From Bacteroidota bacterium (lineage in GTDB: Bacteria > Bacteroidota > Bacteroidia > Flavobacteriales_F > PHOS-HE28): a stretch of 45,521 nt of DNA. Every line of letters begins with the position of its first letter. Within the stretch, counting starts at the first letter, position 1. The translations under genes were made by a program, and so were the position numbers. This document shows, one piece after another, positions 8,337 through 15,879 of this stretch. Under the pieces are notes generated by a model that saw nothing but the letters and a program-made list of their open reading frames with translations, was not told where the DNA came from and did no database searches. Location: NCBI GenBank assembly GCA_018266475.1, contig JAFEAI010000245.1, forward strand, positions 1 to 45,521, in the 5' to 3' direction.

Positions 8337-9221
8337 ATGTCCAATATCGGATTGATCATTGAGGAACGCCCGCGCACGGTGGGCAACTTCATGGTGGGGC
8401 GCCTGCTGCCCTTCCGGCACAAGCGCGCCGTGGGCCCGTTCGTTTTCATCGACCACATGGGCCCGGTGAAAATGAACGACCATGAAAACGTGGACATCGG
8501 CCCCCACCCGCACATCGGGCTCAGCACCCTCACCTATCTCTTCGAGGGCAACATGATGCACCGCGACAGCTTAGGCACTGAAGTGGAGATCACGCCCGGG
8601 GCGGTGAACTGGATGACCGCAGGCGGCGGCATCGTACACAGCGAACGCACGCCCGACCGCCTGCGCCAGACCGACAAGCACATGCACGGCCTGCAGATCT
8701 GGGTGGCCCTGCCGAAACACTTGGAGCGCATGCCGCCTTCCTTCCACCACGTGGAAGCAAAAGCGCTGCCCGGCTGGGAGGCCGATGGTGCCCGCTACAA
8801 GCTGATCGCCGGCGAAGTGCTCGGGCACCGCTCGCCCGTGCCGGTACACAGCAAGCTGTACCTGCTGGAGATCCAATGCGACGCGGAGCACGAGGTAAAG
8901 CTCAGCGGTGAACTGTACGGGGAAACCGGCCTGTACATCCTGCATGGCGCCGTGCATGCCGAGGGCGAGGAGTTCGGGCCGCGCCGCATCCTGGTGGCAA
9001 AGGACACGGCCCGCTGCGGATTCCGCATGGCACCAGGCACCTCCGTGTACCTCTTCGGCGGCGAACCCTTCCCGGAGGAGCGCCTGATCTACTGGAACTT
9101 CGTGGCCACCGACCAAGCTACCATAGATGAAGCCAAGCAGCGGTGGCGGCGGCTTGAGTTCACAATGCCGCCCCGTGAGCACGGCCCGGTGCCCCTCCCC
9201 GGTGAACGCTGGCCTGCCTGA
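8337..9221 (+). CDS. Pirin family protein
   Basis: A 294-residue bicupin. The N-terminal cupin has the pirin signature DHMGP (residues about 39-43), the metal ligands in IGPHPHIGLSTLTYLFEG and the glutamate/histidine-bearing GGGIVHSERTP. The C-terminal cupin (YKLIAGEVLG through GTSVYLFGGEPFPEERLIYWNFV) is also complete. Pirins bind iron; some bacterial members are quercetin dioxygenases and others are redox-sensing regulators. The role here cannot be told from sequence. The start follows a clear promoter box by 19 nt; the longer open frame upstream runs into the octamer repeat and is rejected. Confidence 0.92.
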   Translation: MSNIGLIIEERPRTVGNFMVGRLLPFRHKRAVGPFVFIDHMGPVKMNDHENVDIGPHPHIGLSTLTYLFEGNMMHRDSLGTEVEITPGAVNWMTAGGGIVHSERTPDRLRQTDKHMHGLQIWVALPKHLERMPPSFHHVEAKALPGWEADGARYKLIAGEVLGHRSPVPVHSKLYLLEIQCDAEHEVKLSGELYGETGLYILHGAVHAEGEEFGPRRILVAKDTARCGFRMAPGTSVYLFGGEPFPEERLIYWNFVATDQATIDEAKQRWRRLEFTMPPREHGPVPLPGERWPA

Positions 9222-9278
9222 CAACGCACAACAACGCCGCCCTGCTTGTTCCTGCTACGCCCGCAATTCACCACGACC

Positions 9279-9674
9279 ATGAAATACACAGTAAATGCAC
9301 ACATCGGCCGCGACCATTACAGAACGGAGATCCGAACCGCGACACAATTGATCATAGCGGACGAGTCCTTCAGCAATGGCGGCCAGGACCTGGGTTTCTG
9401 CCCGCATGAACTGCTTATTGCCGCCCTGGCCGGATGCACCAACGCCACGCTGCGCATGTATGCCGACCGCAAGGAATGGCCGCTGGAAGCCGTGGACACG
9501 CGCGTGGAGATCGAGCATGGAGACACCTTTGACCAAACGCGCATCCACCGTGTCATCCGCCTCACCGGTCCGCTGACCACCGAGCAGAAGGACCGCCTGC
9601 TGCAGATCGCCAACCGCTGTCCCATCCACAGAACCCTCTCGGGCGACCTTGCGGTCAGCTCGGAACTGGCGTAG
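9279..9674 (+). CDS. OsmC family peroxiredoxin-like protein
   Basis: A 131-residue OsmC/Ohr-fold protein. Both redox cysteines are present: the first in LIAALAGCTNATLRMYAD and the second in IANRCPIHRTL. That spacing and the CPIH second motif fit the OsmC-like branch that reduces organic hydroperoxides. The start follows about 57 bases of intergenic DNA after pirin, and both genes may answer to oxidative conditions. No clear -7 box was seen; TACGCCCG near 9255 is poor. Confidence 0.88.
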   Translation: MKYTVNAHIGRDHYRTEIRTATQLIIADESFSNGGQDLGFCPHELLIAALAGCTNATLRMYADRKEWPLEAVDTRVEIEHGDTFDQTRIHRVIRLTGPLTTEQKDRLLQIANRCPIHRTLSGDLAVSSELA

Positions 9675-9690
9675 CCCCGGCAAAGCGTCT

Positions 9691-10161
9691 TCACCGCGTG
9701 CCCCACTCCTCCACGCCTTCCTGCGCGTTCCGGGCCTCACGCACCTTGCGCACGTTCGCCTCCACCTCCCGCAGCTGGCGGGCCAGCACCGCGCGGGTCG
9801 CTTCGTTCAGGTCCGCACTGTTAAGCACCTCTATGTAGTGGTTGATCAACACCCGCTCCTGCTTCTCGCATTCCACCATCACGTTCACGTCGCTGGTGTC
9901 ATTCACCGCATCGCGGAACGCCTGCACAACCCTATGCAACGCCCCGTGCGCCGTGCCGGACGGAGCTGCGCTTGAACCGTGCTGCACCAGGTCGCGCTCC
10001 AACTCGCCTTCCAGCTCCTTGCGCTCACCTGCGATCTTCAACAACAGCTCTTTCGTGCCTGCACCTTGCACGCGCCCTGCGGTGGCCACATACTCCCGCC
10101 GACTGTCTTCCAGCAGCCCATGAATTTCATGCACCGCCTTCACTTGCTCCTTGGTATGCAT
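9691..10161 (-). CDS. PA2169-type four-helix-bundle protein (DUF2383)
   Basis: A 156-residue, almost wholly helical, charged protein with no signal peptide. The pattern VKAVHEIHGLLEDSRREYV, then LLKIAGERKELEGELERDL and a late HYIEVLNSADLNEATRAVL, matches the ferritin-like PA2169/DUF2383 family. Members are found in stress contexts, but no biochemical activity is established. The frame extends upstream to 10281, but MHTKEQVKAVHEIHG is where the family begins. It is convergent with the OsmC gene. Confidence 0.8.
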   Translation of the reverse strand: MHTKEQVKAVHEIHGLLEDSRREYVATAGRVQGAGTKELLLKIAGERKELEGELERDLVQHGSSAAPSGTAHGALHRVVQAFRDAVNDTSDVNVMVECEKQERVLINHYIEVLNSADLNEATRAVLARQLREVEANVRKVREARNAQEGVEEWGTR

Positions 10162-10353
10162 TGTCGCTCTTTTGGCGTGGTCCCTGCCATCTTCGGGCCG
10201 CATTGCGCGCAAGGGCGGAACCAGCCCCCGGGAGACCGCCAAGGTGAAGTGTTTTCCCAACATGGGGAATTGCAGCCACAACCGCAGGCGGCATCAGCAG
10301 CACAGGGAACCGCCATGCCGACATGGCATACTTTCTGCCCGGCGCTGCACGCC

Positions 10354-10572
10354 ATGTACAAGGTTATCAGCATCGCCTTCCTCATCACTGCGACGCTTTT
10401 TGCAGTCGCCGGCATGCAGGAATTTCGGGGATCCCTGCAACTGTCGGGTGCGGACCTGACGGCCTACAACGAGGCCGTTCATCCTTAGATCAACCTCGCA
10501 GGCACCGGCGTGTGCCTCCTGCTGGCCATCGTGCTTTGGATGAAGCATCCGAAAGCCGATGCGCCAGTGTGA
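10354..10572 (+). pseudogene. Two-TM small membrane protein gene interrupted by an in-frame TAG
   Basis: From the ATG at 10354 the frame gives 44 residues with one transmembrane helix (VISIAFLITATLFAVAGM), then a TAG at 10486-10488. The same frame continues for 27 codons with a second helix (NLAGTGVCLLLAIVLWM), a charged tail (KHPKADAPV) and a TGA at 10570-10572. The two halves read as one 71- or 72-residue hairpin membrane protein broken by a single amber codon, perhaps a CAG-to-TAG change. A functional 44-residue one-helix product or a sequencing error are the alternatives. No family is recognised. Confidence 0.5.
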
Positions 10573-10652
10573 TCGCCATGCGGCCGGTGCCACTTGCACC
10601 GCACGGGCATTGGGCGAACCGCAGCAGCGTTGGAAGATCGCGGCGAACATCG

Positions 10653-10660
10653 TTCCTTTG
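10653..10660 (+). promoter_or_regulatory. Bacteroidota -7 box for the DksA-like gene
   Basis: TTCCTTTG, 7/8 to TAnnTTTG, ends 8 nt before the ATG at 10668. It predicts a very short leader and supports this start over the longer open frame. Confidence 0.45.
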
Positions 10661-10667
10661 CAACGCA

Positions 10668-11123
10668 ATGGAAACTACAGCGCACAACGCGGGCAATCCG
10701 CGGTATTCCGCCGAAGACCTGAAGGAGTTTGAGGCATTGATCCACGCCAAGCTCGCCAAGGCGGAAGAGACACTTCAATTGGACAAGGATTCGCTCCTGC
10801 GCCTTTCGGCAAACTCCACGGACGACACCTACCTCGGCCAAAGCGGGCTTGAGGACGGCACGGCCATGATGGAACGCGAGGACCTCACCCGCTCGGTGAT
10901 GCGCCAGGAGAAATTCATCAGCCAGCTAAAGGCCGCACTAGGGCGCATCCGCACCGGGGAATATGGCATTTGCCGCATTTCGGGCAAGCTCATCCCCAAG
11001 GAACGCCTGCGCCTGGTGCCGCACGCCACACTTACCGTGGAGGCCAAGAATGATCGCCTGGAACCCGTGCCCGAGCCTTCCACTACCGTGAACGACCTTC
11101 CGGCGGAAGAAGACCTCCTTTGA
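10668..11123 (+). CDS. TraR/DksA family transcriptional regulator
   Basis: A 151-residue coiled-coil protein with the DksA-type C-terminal module. In well-known DksA the module has four zinc cysteines; here YGICRISGKLIPKERLRLVPHATLT keeps the backbone motif but only one cysteine, and the second CxxC is replaced by TVEAK. This cysteine-poor version is familiar in Bacteroidota. The long helical hairpin spans about residues 15-105. The likely role is binding the RNA polymerase secondary channel. Whether it responds to ppGpp is unknown. Confidence 0.88.
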   Translation: METTAHNAGNPRYSAEDLKEFEALIHAKLAKAEETLQLDKDSLLRLSANSTDDTYLGQSGLEDGTAMMEREDLTRSVMRQEKFISQLKAALGRIRTGEYGICRISGKLIPKERLRLVPHATLTVEAKNDRLEPVPEPSTTVNDLPAEEDLL

Positions 11124-11153
11124 GCGCAACGCGGGGGAAGCTCTTGCGGCCGT

Positions 11154-11483
11154 TCACTTTCCCGGCTCCCCGTCCGTCCCTTCCCTGCGTGCCTTTCGCT
11201 CGGCCGCCTCGCTCATGGCCGCCTTTCGCTTGCGGCCCGGCGTTTTTATGCCCACCGTGCTCTGGGCGCGGCGCACCTTCTTCTTGCCGCCTGGCGTGGG
11301 CATGTGTTCCGGAAGCTGGATCACCTGCTCCTCTTTTCCTTCTTCATCCTCCTTCGCGACCGGTATAGGCATGTGCTCTGGCAGCTGGATCACCCCTTTG
11401 CCCGCCTCCTCCATCTTCGCCTCCTCCCCGGCCTTCCCTTTCCCGGGCGTTGCCGCCTTCTCCCTTTCGTCCTTGGTTGCCAT
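11154..11483 (-). CDS. Low-complexity protein with duplicated QLPEHMP motif
   Basis: A 109-residue, soluble, probably disordered protein of unknown family. The N-terminal part is mixed-charge and rich in Lys, Glu and Ala. The motif VIQLPEHMP occurs twice, about 24 residues apart, followed by IP or TP. The C-terminal third is strongly basic (KKKVRRAQSTVGIKTPGRKR) and could bind nucleic acid. The start MATKDEREK was chosen because the only earlier candidate is a TTG. It is convergent with the DksA-like gene. The repeated motif makes a random frame unlikely, but this is not a confident assignment. Confidence 0.6.
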   Translation of the reverse strand: MATKDEREKAATPGKGKAGEEAKMEEAGKGVIQLPEHMPIPVAKEDEEGKEEQVIQLPEHMPTPGGKKKVRRAQSTVGIKTPGRKRKAAMSEAAERKARREGTDGEPGK

Positions 11484-11568
11484 GGTCCTGTTGTATTGCC
11501 TTGCCAAATTCCCCCCGAATACTGTGCCGGAAGTGCGGTGCCCGATAAAAACCCTCCATGAAATGCCC

Positions 11569-11576
11569 TAACCTTG
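11569..11576 (+). promoter_or_regulatory. Bacteroidota -7 box, predicted leaderless start at 11581
   Basis: TAACCTTG ends 5 nt before the ATG of the S1/P1 nuclease gene. The distance predicts transcription starting at the A of the ATG. Confidence 0.55.
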
Positions 11577-11580
11577 CAGC

Positions 11581-12348
11581 ATGAGCCCAATAAGGTTGAT
11601 CCTGTTCTGCGTGTTGCTGCAACCCGCCGCCCTCTTTGCATGGGGCCGCACCGGCCACCGCACGGTGGGGGCCATTGCGGAAGACCACCTTTCACGTAAG
11701 GCGCGCAAGGCCGTCCACCGCATCCTGGGGAATGAATCCATGGCCATTGCCGCCACCTGGATGGACGACATCAAAAGCGACCACGCCTATGACGGCATGC
11801 GGGATTGGCACTGGGTGACCATTCCCGACGGCAGCACGTATGCGCAGGCGGAGAAAAATCCCAAGGGCGACGCGGTGGAGGCCATCGGCCGCATGGCAGC
11901 AGCGCTGAAGAGCGACACGCTGACGCACGACCGCCAGGTGTTCTGCCTGAAAGTGCTGATCCACCTGGTGGGTGACCTGCACCAGCCGCTGCATGTAGGC
12001 CGCGGCGATGACAAGGGCGGCAATGATTTCCAGGTGCGCTGGTTCAAGAAGGGATCCAACCTGCACAAGGTGTGGGACAGCGAAATGATCGATGGCAGCC
12101 AGTTGAGCTACACGGAACTTGCCGCCTGCACGGACCACGCCACCGCGCAACAGATCAAGCAATGGACAAGGGGCACCGCCGTGGATTGGGCGCAGGAAGC
12201 CACTACGCTCCGCACGGCCATATATCCGCCGGCACCGGGGGCCGATCTGGGCTACGAATACCAGTACCTGCACTGGACCCTGGTGCAGCAGCAGCTCCTG
12301 AAGGGCGGCATCCGGCTGGCCGGCATGCTCAACGCCATCTTCGGATAG
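11581..12348 (+). CDS. S1/P1 family zinc nuclease
   Basis: A 255-residue secreted nuclease. After the signal peptide (LILFCVLLQPAALFA) the mature protein would begin WGRTGHRTVGAIAE, with the N-terminal Trp that S1/P1 enzymes use as a zinc ligand. Further zinc ligands are in AATWMDDIKSD, HWVTIP, LIHLVGDLHQPLHVG and NLHKVWDSEM. All expected ligand positions appear intact, so it should cleave single-stranded DNA or RNA or remove 3'-phosphates in the periplasm or outside the cell, probably for phosphate or nucleoside scavenging. Confidence 0.93.
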   Translation: MSPIRLILFCVLLQPAALFAWGRTGHRTVGAIAEDHLSRKARKAVHRILGNESMAIAATWMDDIKSDHAYDGMRDWHWVTIPDGSTYAQAEKNPKGDAVEAIGRMAAALKSDTLTHDRQVFCLKVLIHLVGDLHQPLHVGRGDDKGGNDFQVRWFKKGSNLHKVWDSEMIDGSQLSYTELAACTDHATAQQIKQWTRGTAVDWAQEATTLRTAIYPPAPGADLGYEYQYLHWTLVQQQLLKGGIRLAGMLNAIFG

Positions 12349-12357
12349 CCGGGCAAC

Positions 12358-12771
12358 TCATGCCGCCGGCCGGTGCAGCAGCTTGCCCGCCATCTGCACA
12401 AGCTCACGCAACCGGAACGGCTTCGCCAGGACCGCATCGGCGCCGCACTGCATTGCAGCACCACAAAGTGCCGTGCCCGGCTTGCCGGAGATCAGCAACA
12501 CCGGAATGCCAACGAGGTCGCCGGCCTGCTTCACCTCCCTGCAAACCTCCTCCCCGCTCTCCTGCCCGATCTCCAGGTCAAGGACCAAGGCTGCCGGATG
12601 CGCATCGCGCACGGCCTGCAGCGTAGGCGCATGAGTGCTCACCTGCACTGCAAAGCCCGAACGGAGCAATGCGCCCTGCATCAACCAAAGCAGGTCCGCA
12701 TCATCATCCACCACCATCACCAGCGGCTGCGGCGCATCCACGGTCAGCGTTTTGCCAAGCATGCCGGCCAT
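12358..12771 (-). CDS. Stand-alone response-regulator receiver domain
   Basis: A 137-residue single-domain receiver. The acidic pocket VVDDDADLL, the phospho-acceptor Asp in LVLDLEIG, the Ser of LLISGKPG and the Lys of LAKPFRLREL are all present. There is no output domain, so it probably relays phosphate or acts by protein contact. ATG codons at 12813, 12771 and 12762 are all possible; 12771 is preferred because a weak -7-like box (12776-12783, GTGGTTTG on the minus strand) lies at the 5-nt spacing seen at other genes here. No kinase is adjacent. Confidence 0.82.
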   Translation of the reverse strand: MAGMLGKTLTVDAPQPLVMVVDDDADLLWLMQGALLRSGFAVQVSTHAPTLQAVRDAHPAALVLDLEIGQESGEEVCREVKQAGDLVGIPVLLISGKPGTALCGAAMQCGADAVLAKPFRLRELVQMAGKLLHRPAA

Positions 12772-13076
12772 CACGCAAACCACGCGCCATGCCGGAATTT
12801 TCCGCCCAGGCATGCCGCACTACCGGCCATGGTGCAGGGCCACACCTGCACTGCACCCTTGCCACCTGCGGCATAGCATGCTTGCATGATCGGGGAATTC
12901 CACGCCATCCGGGGCATCGCTTTCCCCGCATTCCACACCCGTGGCCGTTCCATGGTTGGCTGCGCGGGATGGAGTGCGAGGGTGCGGGACAGTCTCCACG
13001 CCGCAACAGACCCAAATTTTGCCCATTTTCCGGGTACACGGAATTCCCCCGGGCCTGTGGAACCCGTGTGTTGGCA

Positions 13077-13084
13077 TAACTTGG
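13077..13084 (+). promoter_or_regulatory. Bacteroidota -7 box for the LTXXQ-like gene
   Basis: TAACTTGG, 7/8 to TAnnTTTG, 25 nt before the ATG at 13109. Confidence 0.4.
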
Positions 13085-13108
13085 CCCTGCCTAAAAAACG
13101 AAGCAACC

Positions 13109-13495
13109 ATGAAATGGATGATGACCTTGGCGCTGGCTGCCGCACTGGCCGGAAGCGCCCAAGCACAGGACAAGGACCGCACCGGCTTCAACGTGCCCGA
13201 GGCGGCGCAGCGGCTTACTTCCCGCATGACCGAGGAATTGGGCCTGAGCGCCGACCAGGCCGCACAGGTGCAAGCACTCAATGAAAAGTACCTGCGGAAA
13301 ACCATGGTGTCACGGGAAGAAGCGGCAAGCGAGACCGGCAAGCCGGACAAGCAGGCGATCTTGGCCGAACGTGAGCGCGACCTGAAGGGCGTGCTGACCG
13401 CCAGCCAGTTCGAAAAAATGCAGCAGATGCAAGGTGCCCGCCCAGCAAGGACCCCGGAGGGAAAGCCGATCAACGAAGTGGCGCCGGTGCGGTAA
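13109..13495 (+). CDS. Secreted LTXXQ/Spy-like protein (paralog A)
   Basis: A 128-residue protein with signal peptide MKWMMTLALAAALAGSAQAQ and a helical mature part. MTEELGLSADQAAQVQALNEKY followed by GVLTASQFEKMQQMQ gives the paired LTXXQ-type motifs of Spy/CpxP-like proteins, which act as periplasmic chaperones or envelope-stress sensors in Proteobacteria. The protein at 17396-17851 is clearly related. The 3' end of this gene is copied about 340 bp downstream, on the far side of a repeat array. Function in Bacteroidota is unknown. Confidence 0.78.
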   Translation: MKWMMTLALAAALAGSAQAQDKDRTGFNVPEAAQRLTSRMTEELGLSADQAAQVQALNEKYLRKTMVSREEAASETGKPDKQAILAERERDLKGVLTASQFEKMQQMQGARPARTPEGKPINEVAPVR

Positions 13496-13856
13496 CAGGC
13501 ACGAGCGATACTTGGAGTGGAGACCGCCAAGACGCGGAGCGCGCCAAGGGAGCCTCACGCGAAGACGCGAAGGCGCGAAGGATGGCATAGCTCAAAGAGG
13601 AACCGCCAAGACGCGGAGCACGCCAAGTAATGCCTCACGCGAAGACGCGAAGGCGCGAAGAATGCAGGCTCACGCGAAGACGCGAAGGCGCGAAGAATGC
13701 CATAGCGCAAGGAGGAACCGCCAAGACGCAAAGGGCGCCAAGAATGCGACCTCACGCGAAGACGCGAAGGGCGCGAAGAATGCCCTAGATCAATGAGGAA
13801 CCGCCAAGACGCGAAGGCGCGAATGGGTGCGGTAACGGACAAGAACGATAGTTGAA
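13486..13856. repeat. Two-unit repeat array flanked by imperfect direct repeats
   Basis: Between 13517 and 13825 two kinds of unit alternate: GAACCGCCAAGACGCGGAG-type (near 13520, 13599, 13713, 13797) and CACGCGAAGACGCGAAGGCG-type (near 13553, 13633, 13669, 13750). The block is bracketed by a direct repeat, 13486-13516 and 13826-13856, identical at 25 of 31 positions. The left copy includes the last codons and stop of the LTXXQ-like gene; the right copy is followed at once by a terminator. The units are nearly identical with no variable spacers, so it is not a CRISPR array. Confidence 0.85.
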
Positions 13857-13860
13857 AAGA

Positions 13861-13888
13861 GGGCCGTCCCAGCAGGGATGGCCCTTTT
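13861..13888 (+). terminator. Rho-independent terminator
   Basis: A 10-bp stem GGGCCGTCCC / GGGATGGCCC with one G-U pair and an AGCA loop, followed by TTTT. Flanking AAAAGA and CTTTTC extend it. It probably once lay directly behind the LTXXQ-like gene and is now separated from it by the repeat array. Confidence 0.8.
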
Positions 13889-14026
13889 CGTTGCCCCCTA
13901 TCCTGCCTGCGGTGCGGATGGGAAGCGTGGAGTTGCATTGCACCGGGCAGTACACGCCAACCTTTGGCCGGGCCATGCCCCACCGCACAATGCAACCTGC
14001 TTCAGCAGATCATTCCAAGCGGCACA
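13889..14026. other. Intergenic DNA without recognisable feature
   Basis: About 140 bases between the terminator and the stop of the TonB-type gene. With the array it forms a 531-bp gene-free stretch. No further repeat, RNA or open frame with support was seen. Confidence 0.5.
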
Positions 14027-14524
14027 TCAGTGCGTACCGTCCGGGGGGGCCTGCGGCTGTTCCTTGTTCAACTTGAACGCCAAGGGGATGGTGAACCGCA
14101 CGGCCACCGGTGTGCCATCCTTCCGGCCCGGGCTCCAGCGCGGCATGCCCAGCACCACGCGGATCGCCTCGGCATCCAATGAAGGCGACACGCCGCGCCT
14201 GATCCGCACATTGCCCACCTGCCCCTCCTTGTTGACCACAAACTCCACGAACACCTTTCCTTCCACGCCACCCTGGAAGGCATCATCCGGATAGCGGGTG
14301 TTCGCTTGCAGGTAGGCGTACATGGCCTCCATGCCCCCCGGATAGTCAGGTTGTTCCTGCAGGGTGGCAATGTCCAGTACGCTGTCCTGCCGCGCCTGGA
14401 AGCCGTTGTCATGCATGCGCTGCGCCGCATCGGACGCAGGGCCCAGCTGGCTGCCGTTGGTTTGGGCATGGCCCCAGGTGAGGGCCGCGCAGGCAAGCAG
14501 GGTCGAAAACCATCGGTACATCAT
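14027..14524 (-). CDS. TonB C-terminal domain protein
   Basis: A 165-residue exported protein. The signal peptide is MYRWFSTLLACAALTWGHAQ. From about residue 55 it has the TonB C-terminal fold: PGGMEAMYAYLQANTRYPDDA, GKVFVEFVVNKEGQVGNVRI, LDAEAIRVVLGMPRWSPG and a final VRFTIPLAFKL strand. It lacks the transmembrane anchor and Pro-rich linker of energy-transducing TonB, so it is a free periplasmic form common in Bacteroidota, of uncertain role. The first of two consecutive ATG codons lies 5 nt after a -7 box. It diverges from the tryptophan dioxygenase gene. Confidence 0.88.
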   Translation of the reverse strand: MMYRWFSTLLACAALTWGHAQTNGSQLGPASDAAQRMHDNGFQARQDSVLDIATLQEQPDYPGGMEAMYAYLQANTRYPDDAFQGGVEGKVFVEFVVNKEGQVGNVRIRRGVSPSLDAEAIRVVLGMPRWSPGRKDGTPVAVRFTIPLAFKLNKEQPQAPPDGTH

Positions 14525-14528
14525 GGCT

Positions 14529-14536
14529 GCAAGGTA
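14529..14536 (-). promoter_or_regulatory. Bacteroidota -7 box, predicted leaderless start at 14524
   Basis: TACCTTGC on the minus strand ends 5 nt before the first ATG of the TonB-type gene. Confidence 0.55.
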
Positions 14537-14578
14537 CCAGCGAAAAGCATCCGGGACAACATTGCACCGCCCTCCAAT

Positions 14579-14586
14579 TACATTTG
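14579..14586 (+). promoter_or_regulatory. Consensus -7 box for tryptophan 2,3-dioxygenase
   Basis: TACATTTG, a perfect TAnnTTTG, 23 nt before the ATG at 14609. It lies in the 84-bp region between divergent genes. Confidence 0.6.
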
Positions 14587-14608
14587 AGCATTCATCAAAA
14601 ACCCTGAA

Positions 14609-15610
14609 ATGAGCAACGTGTATTATCCCGATTACCTCCAGCTGGAGCGTATCCTGAGTTCGCAGCAATTGGAGAGCGACAAGCTGGGCAAGCACGCCCA
14701 CGACGAAATGCTCTTCATCGTCATCCACCAGGCCTACGAGCTTTGGTTCAAGCAGCTGCTGTACGAGGTGGGCAGCATCATCGACATCTTCGAGGGCGGC
14801 ACGGTGGACGACAACGCCGGTGCCCTCAACATCGCCGTACACCGCATGCACCGCGTGAACACCATCGTGGACCTGCTGGTGAAGCAGCTTGGCATTCTGG
14901 ATACCATGACGCCGCTGGATTTCCTGGATTTCCGCGACATGCTGCGCCCGGCAAGCGGCTTCCAAAGCATGCAGTTCAAGATCCTGGAGGCACGGCTGGG
15001 CCTTCGCATGGAAGACCGCTTCGGAAAGGAGTACTACACCAGCCAATTGCGGCCCGAGCACAAGGCACAGATAGAGGCCCTGGAGAAGAAAACCACACTG
15101 GTGGAGCTGGTGAACGCCTGGCTGGAGCGCATGCCCTTCCTGGACCCGAAGTACTGGCCCGGCAAGGAGCAGTTCTTCGACAAGCTGGAGGCCCTCTATG
15201 TGGGCAGCCTAGTGGCCGGCGAAGAGCAGAACGCACAGCTGTGGAAGGAGATCTTCGTAACCGGCGGCAGCAAGCGCAAGTTCTCCCCCAAGGCCGCACG
15301 CAGCGCCCTGTTCATCATGATGTACCGCGATGAACCCTTGTTCCAGCAGCCCTTCCGCTTACTGGACGCGCTGGTGGAACTGGATAACGGCATGGCCCGC
15401 TGGCGCGCCCGCCACGTGGACATGGTACACCGCATGATCGGCCTGCGCCTAGGCACGGGCGGCAGTTCCGGCAAGGGCTACCTGCGCGGCGCCATGGACC
15501 ACCACTACGTGTTCAAGGAGATCGCCGACATGAGCAGCTTCCTCTTCGAGCGGCGCAAGCTGCCCGCCTTGCCCGCAGAACTGCACAAGGCCATGCGCTT
15601 CGCCGGGTAG
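14609..15610 (+). CDS. kynA: Tryptophan 2,3-dioxygenase
   Basis: Heme enzyme that opens the indole ring of tryptophan to N-formylkynurenine, the first step of the kynurenine pathway. The 333-residue protein has the substrate-binding HDEMLFIVIHQAYELWFKQL (residues 31-50), RPASGFQSMQFK and a C-terminal GTGGSSGKGYLR substrate loop. The heme-ligand region is RWRARHVDMVHRMIG. All conserved motifs are intact. No other kynurenine-pathway gene is in the window. The ATG is preceded by an A-rich stretch (AAAAACCCTGAA), typical of Bacteroidota initiation sites. Confidence 0.96.
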   Translation: MSNVYYPDYLQLERILSSQQLESDKLGKHAHDEMLFIVIHQAYELWFKQLLYEVGSIIDIFEGGTVDDNAGALNIAVHRMHRVNTIVDLLVKQLGILDTMTPLDFLDFRDMLRPASGFQSMQFKILEARLGLRMEDRFGKEYYTSQLRPEHKAQIEALEKKTTLVELVNAWLERMPFLDPKYWPGKEQFFDKLEALYVGSLVAGEEQNAQLWKEIFVTGGSKRKFSPKAARSALFIMMYRDEPLFQQPFRLLDALVELDNGMARWRARHVDMVHRMIGLRLGTGGSSGKGYLRGAMDHHYVFKEIADMSSFLFERRKLPALPAELHKAMRFAG

Positions 15611-15718
15611 CGCAGGGCTGTTGCCCAGGCAGGGGAACCCTTGCGCTGGTGGCATCCGCATGGTTGGGGGATGCATGAACCCTGGGACGGCGGATGCTTG
15701 CGGGTGCGTTGGGAAGAG

Positions 15719-15794
15719 GGCGTGGGGCGTGGGGTGTAGGGTATAGGGTATAGGGCGGAAGTGCCCTACGAACCACAAACTACGCCCTACGAAC
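15719..15794. repeat. Short low-complexity repeat block
   Basis: GCGTGGG and GGGTATA-type repeats (15719-15757) are followed by two copies of GCCCTACGAAC (15763-15773 and 15784-15794). The block lies in the 269-bp gap between the convergent tryptophan dioxygenase and metallo-beta-lactamase genes. Nothing else was recognised in that gap. Confidence 0.65.
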
Positions 15795-15879
15795 AACCGT
15801 GGGTTGCTGCGCGCAGCGCCGACCCATGCAATGGCGCGAACGAAGCGGGCTCAGGGATCCCTTCACAGCCCAGGCGCCG

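Noticed and set aside
10486-10488. TAG as a recoded pyrrolysine codon
   Set aside because: Nothing in the window suggests pyrrolysine machinery, and other genes end normally. A plain nonsense mutation or sequencing error is simpler.
13517-13825. CRISPR array
   Set aside because: Repeats follow one another without unique spacers of constant length, and there are no cas genes. The same applies to the arrays at 37971 and 38697.
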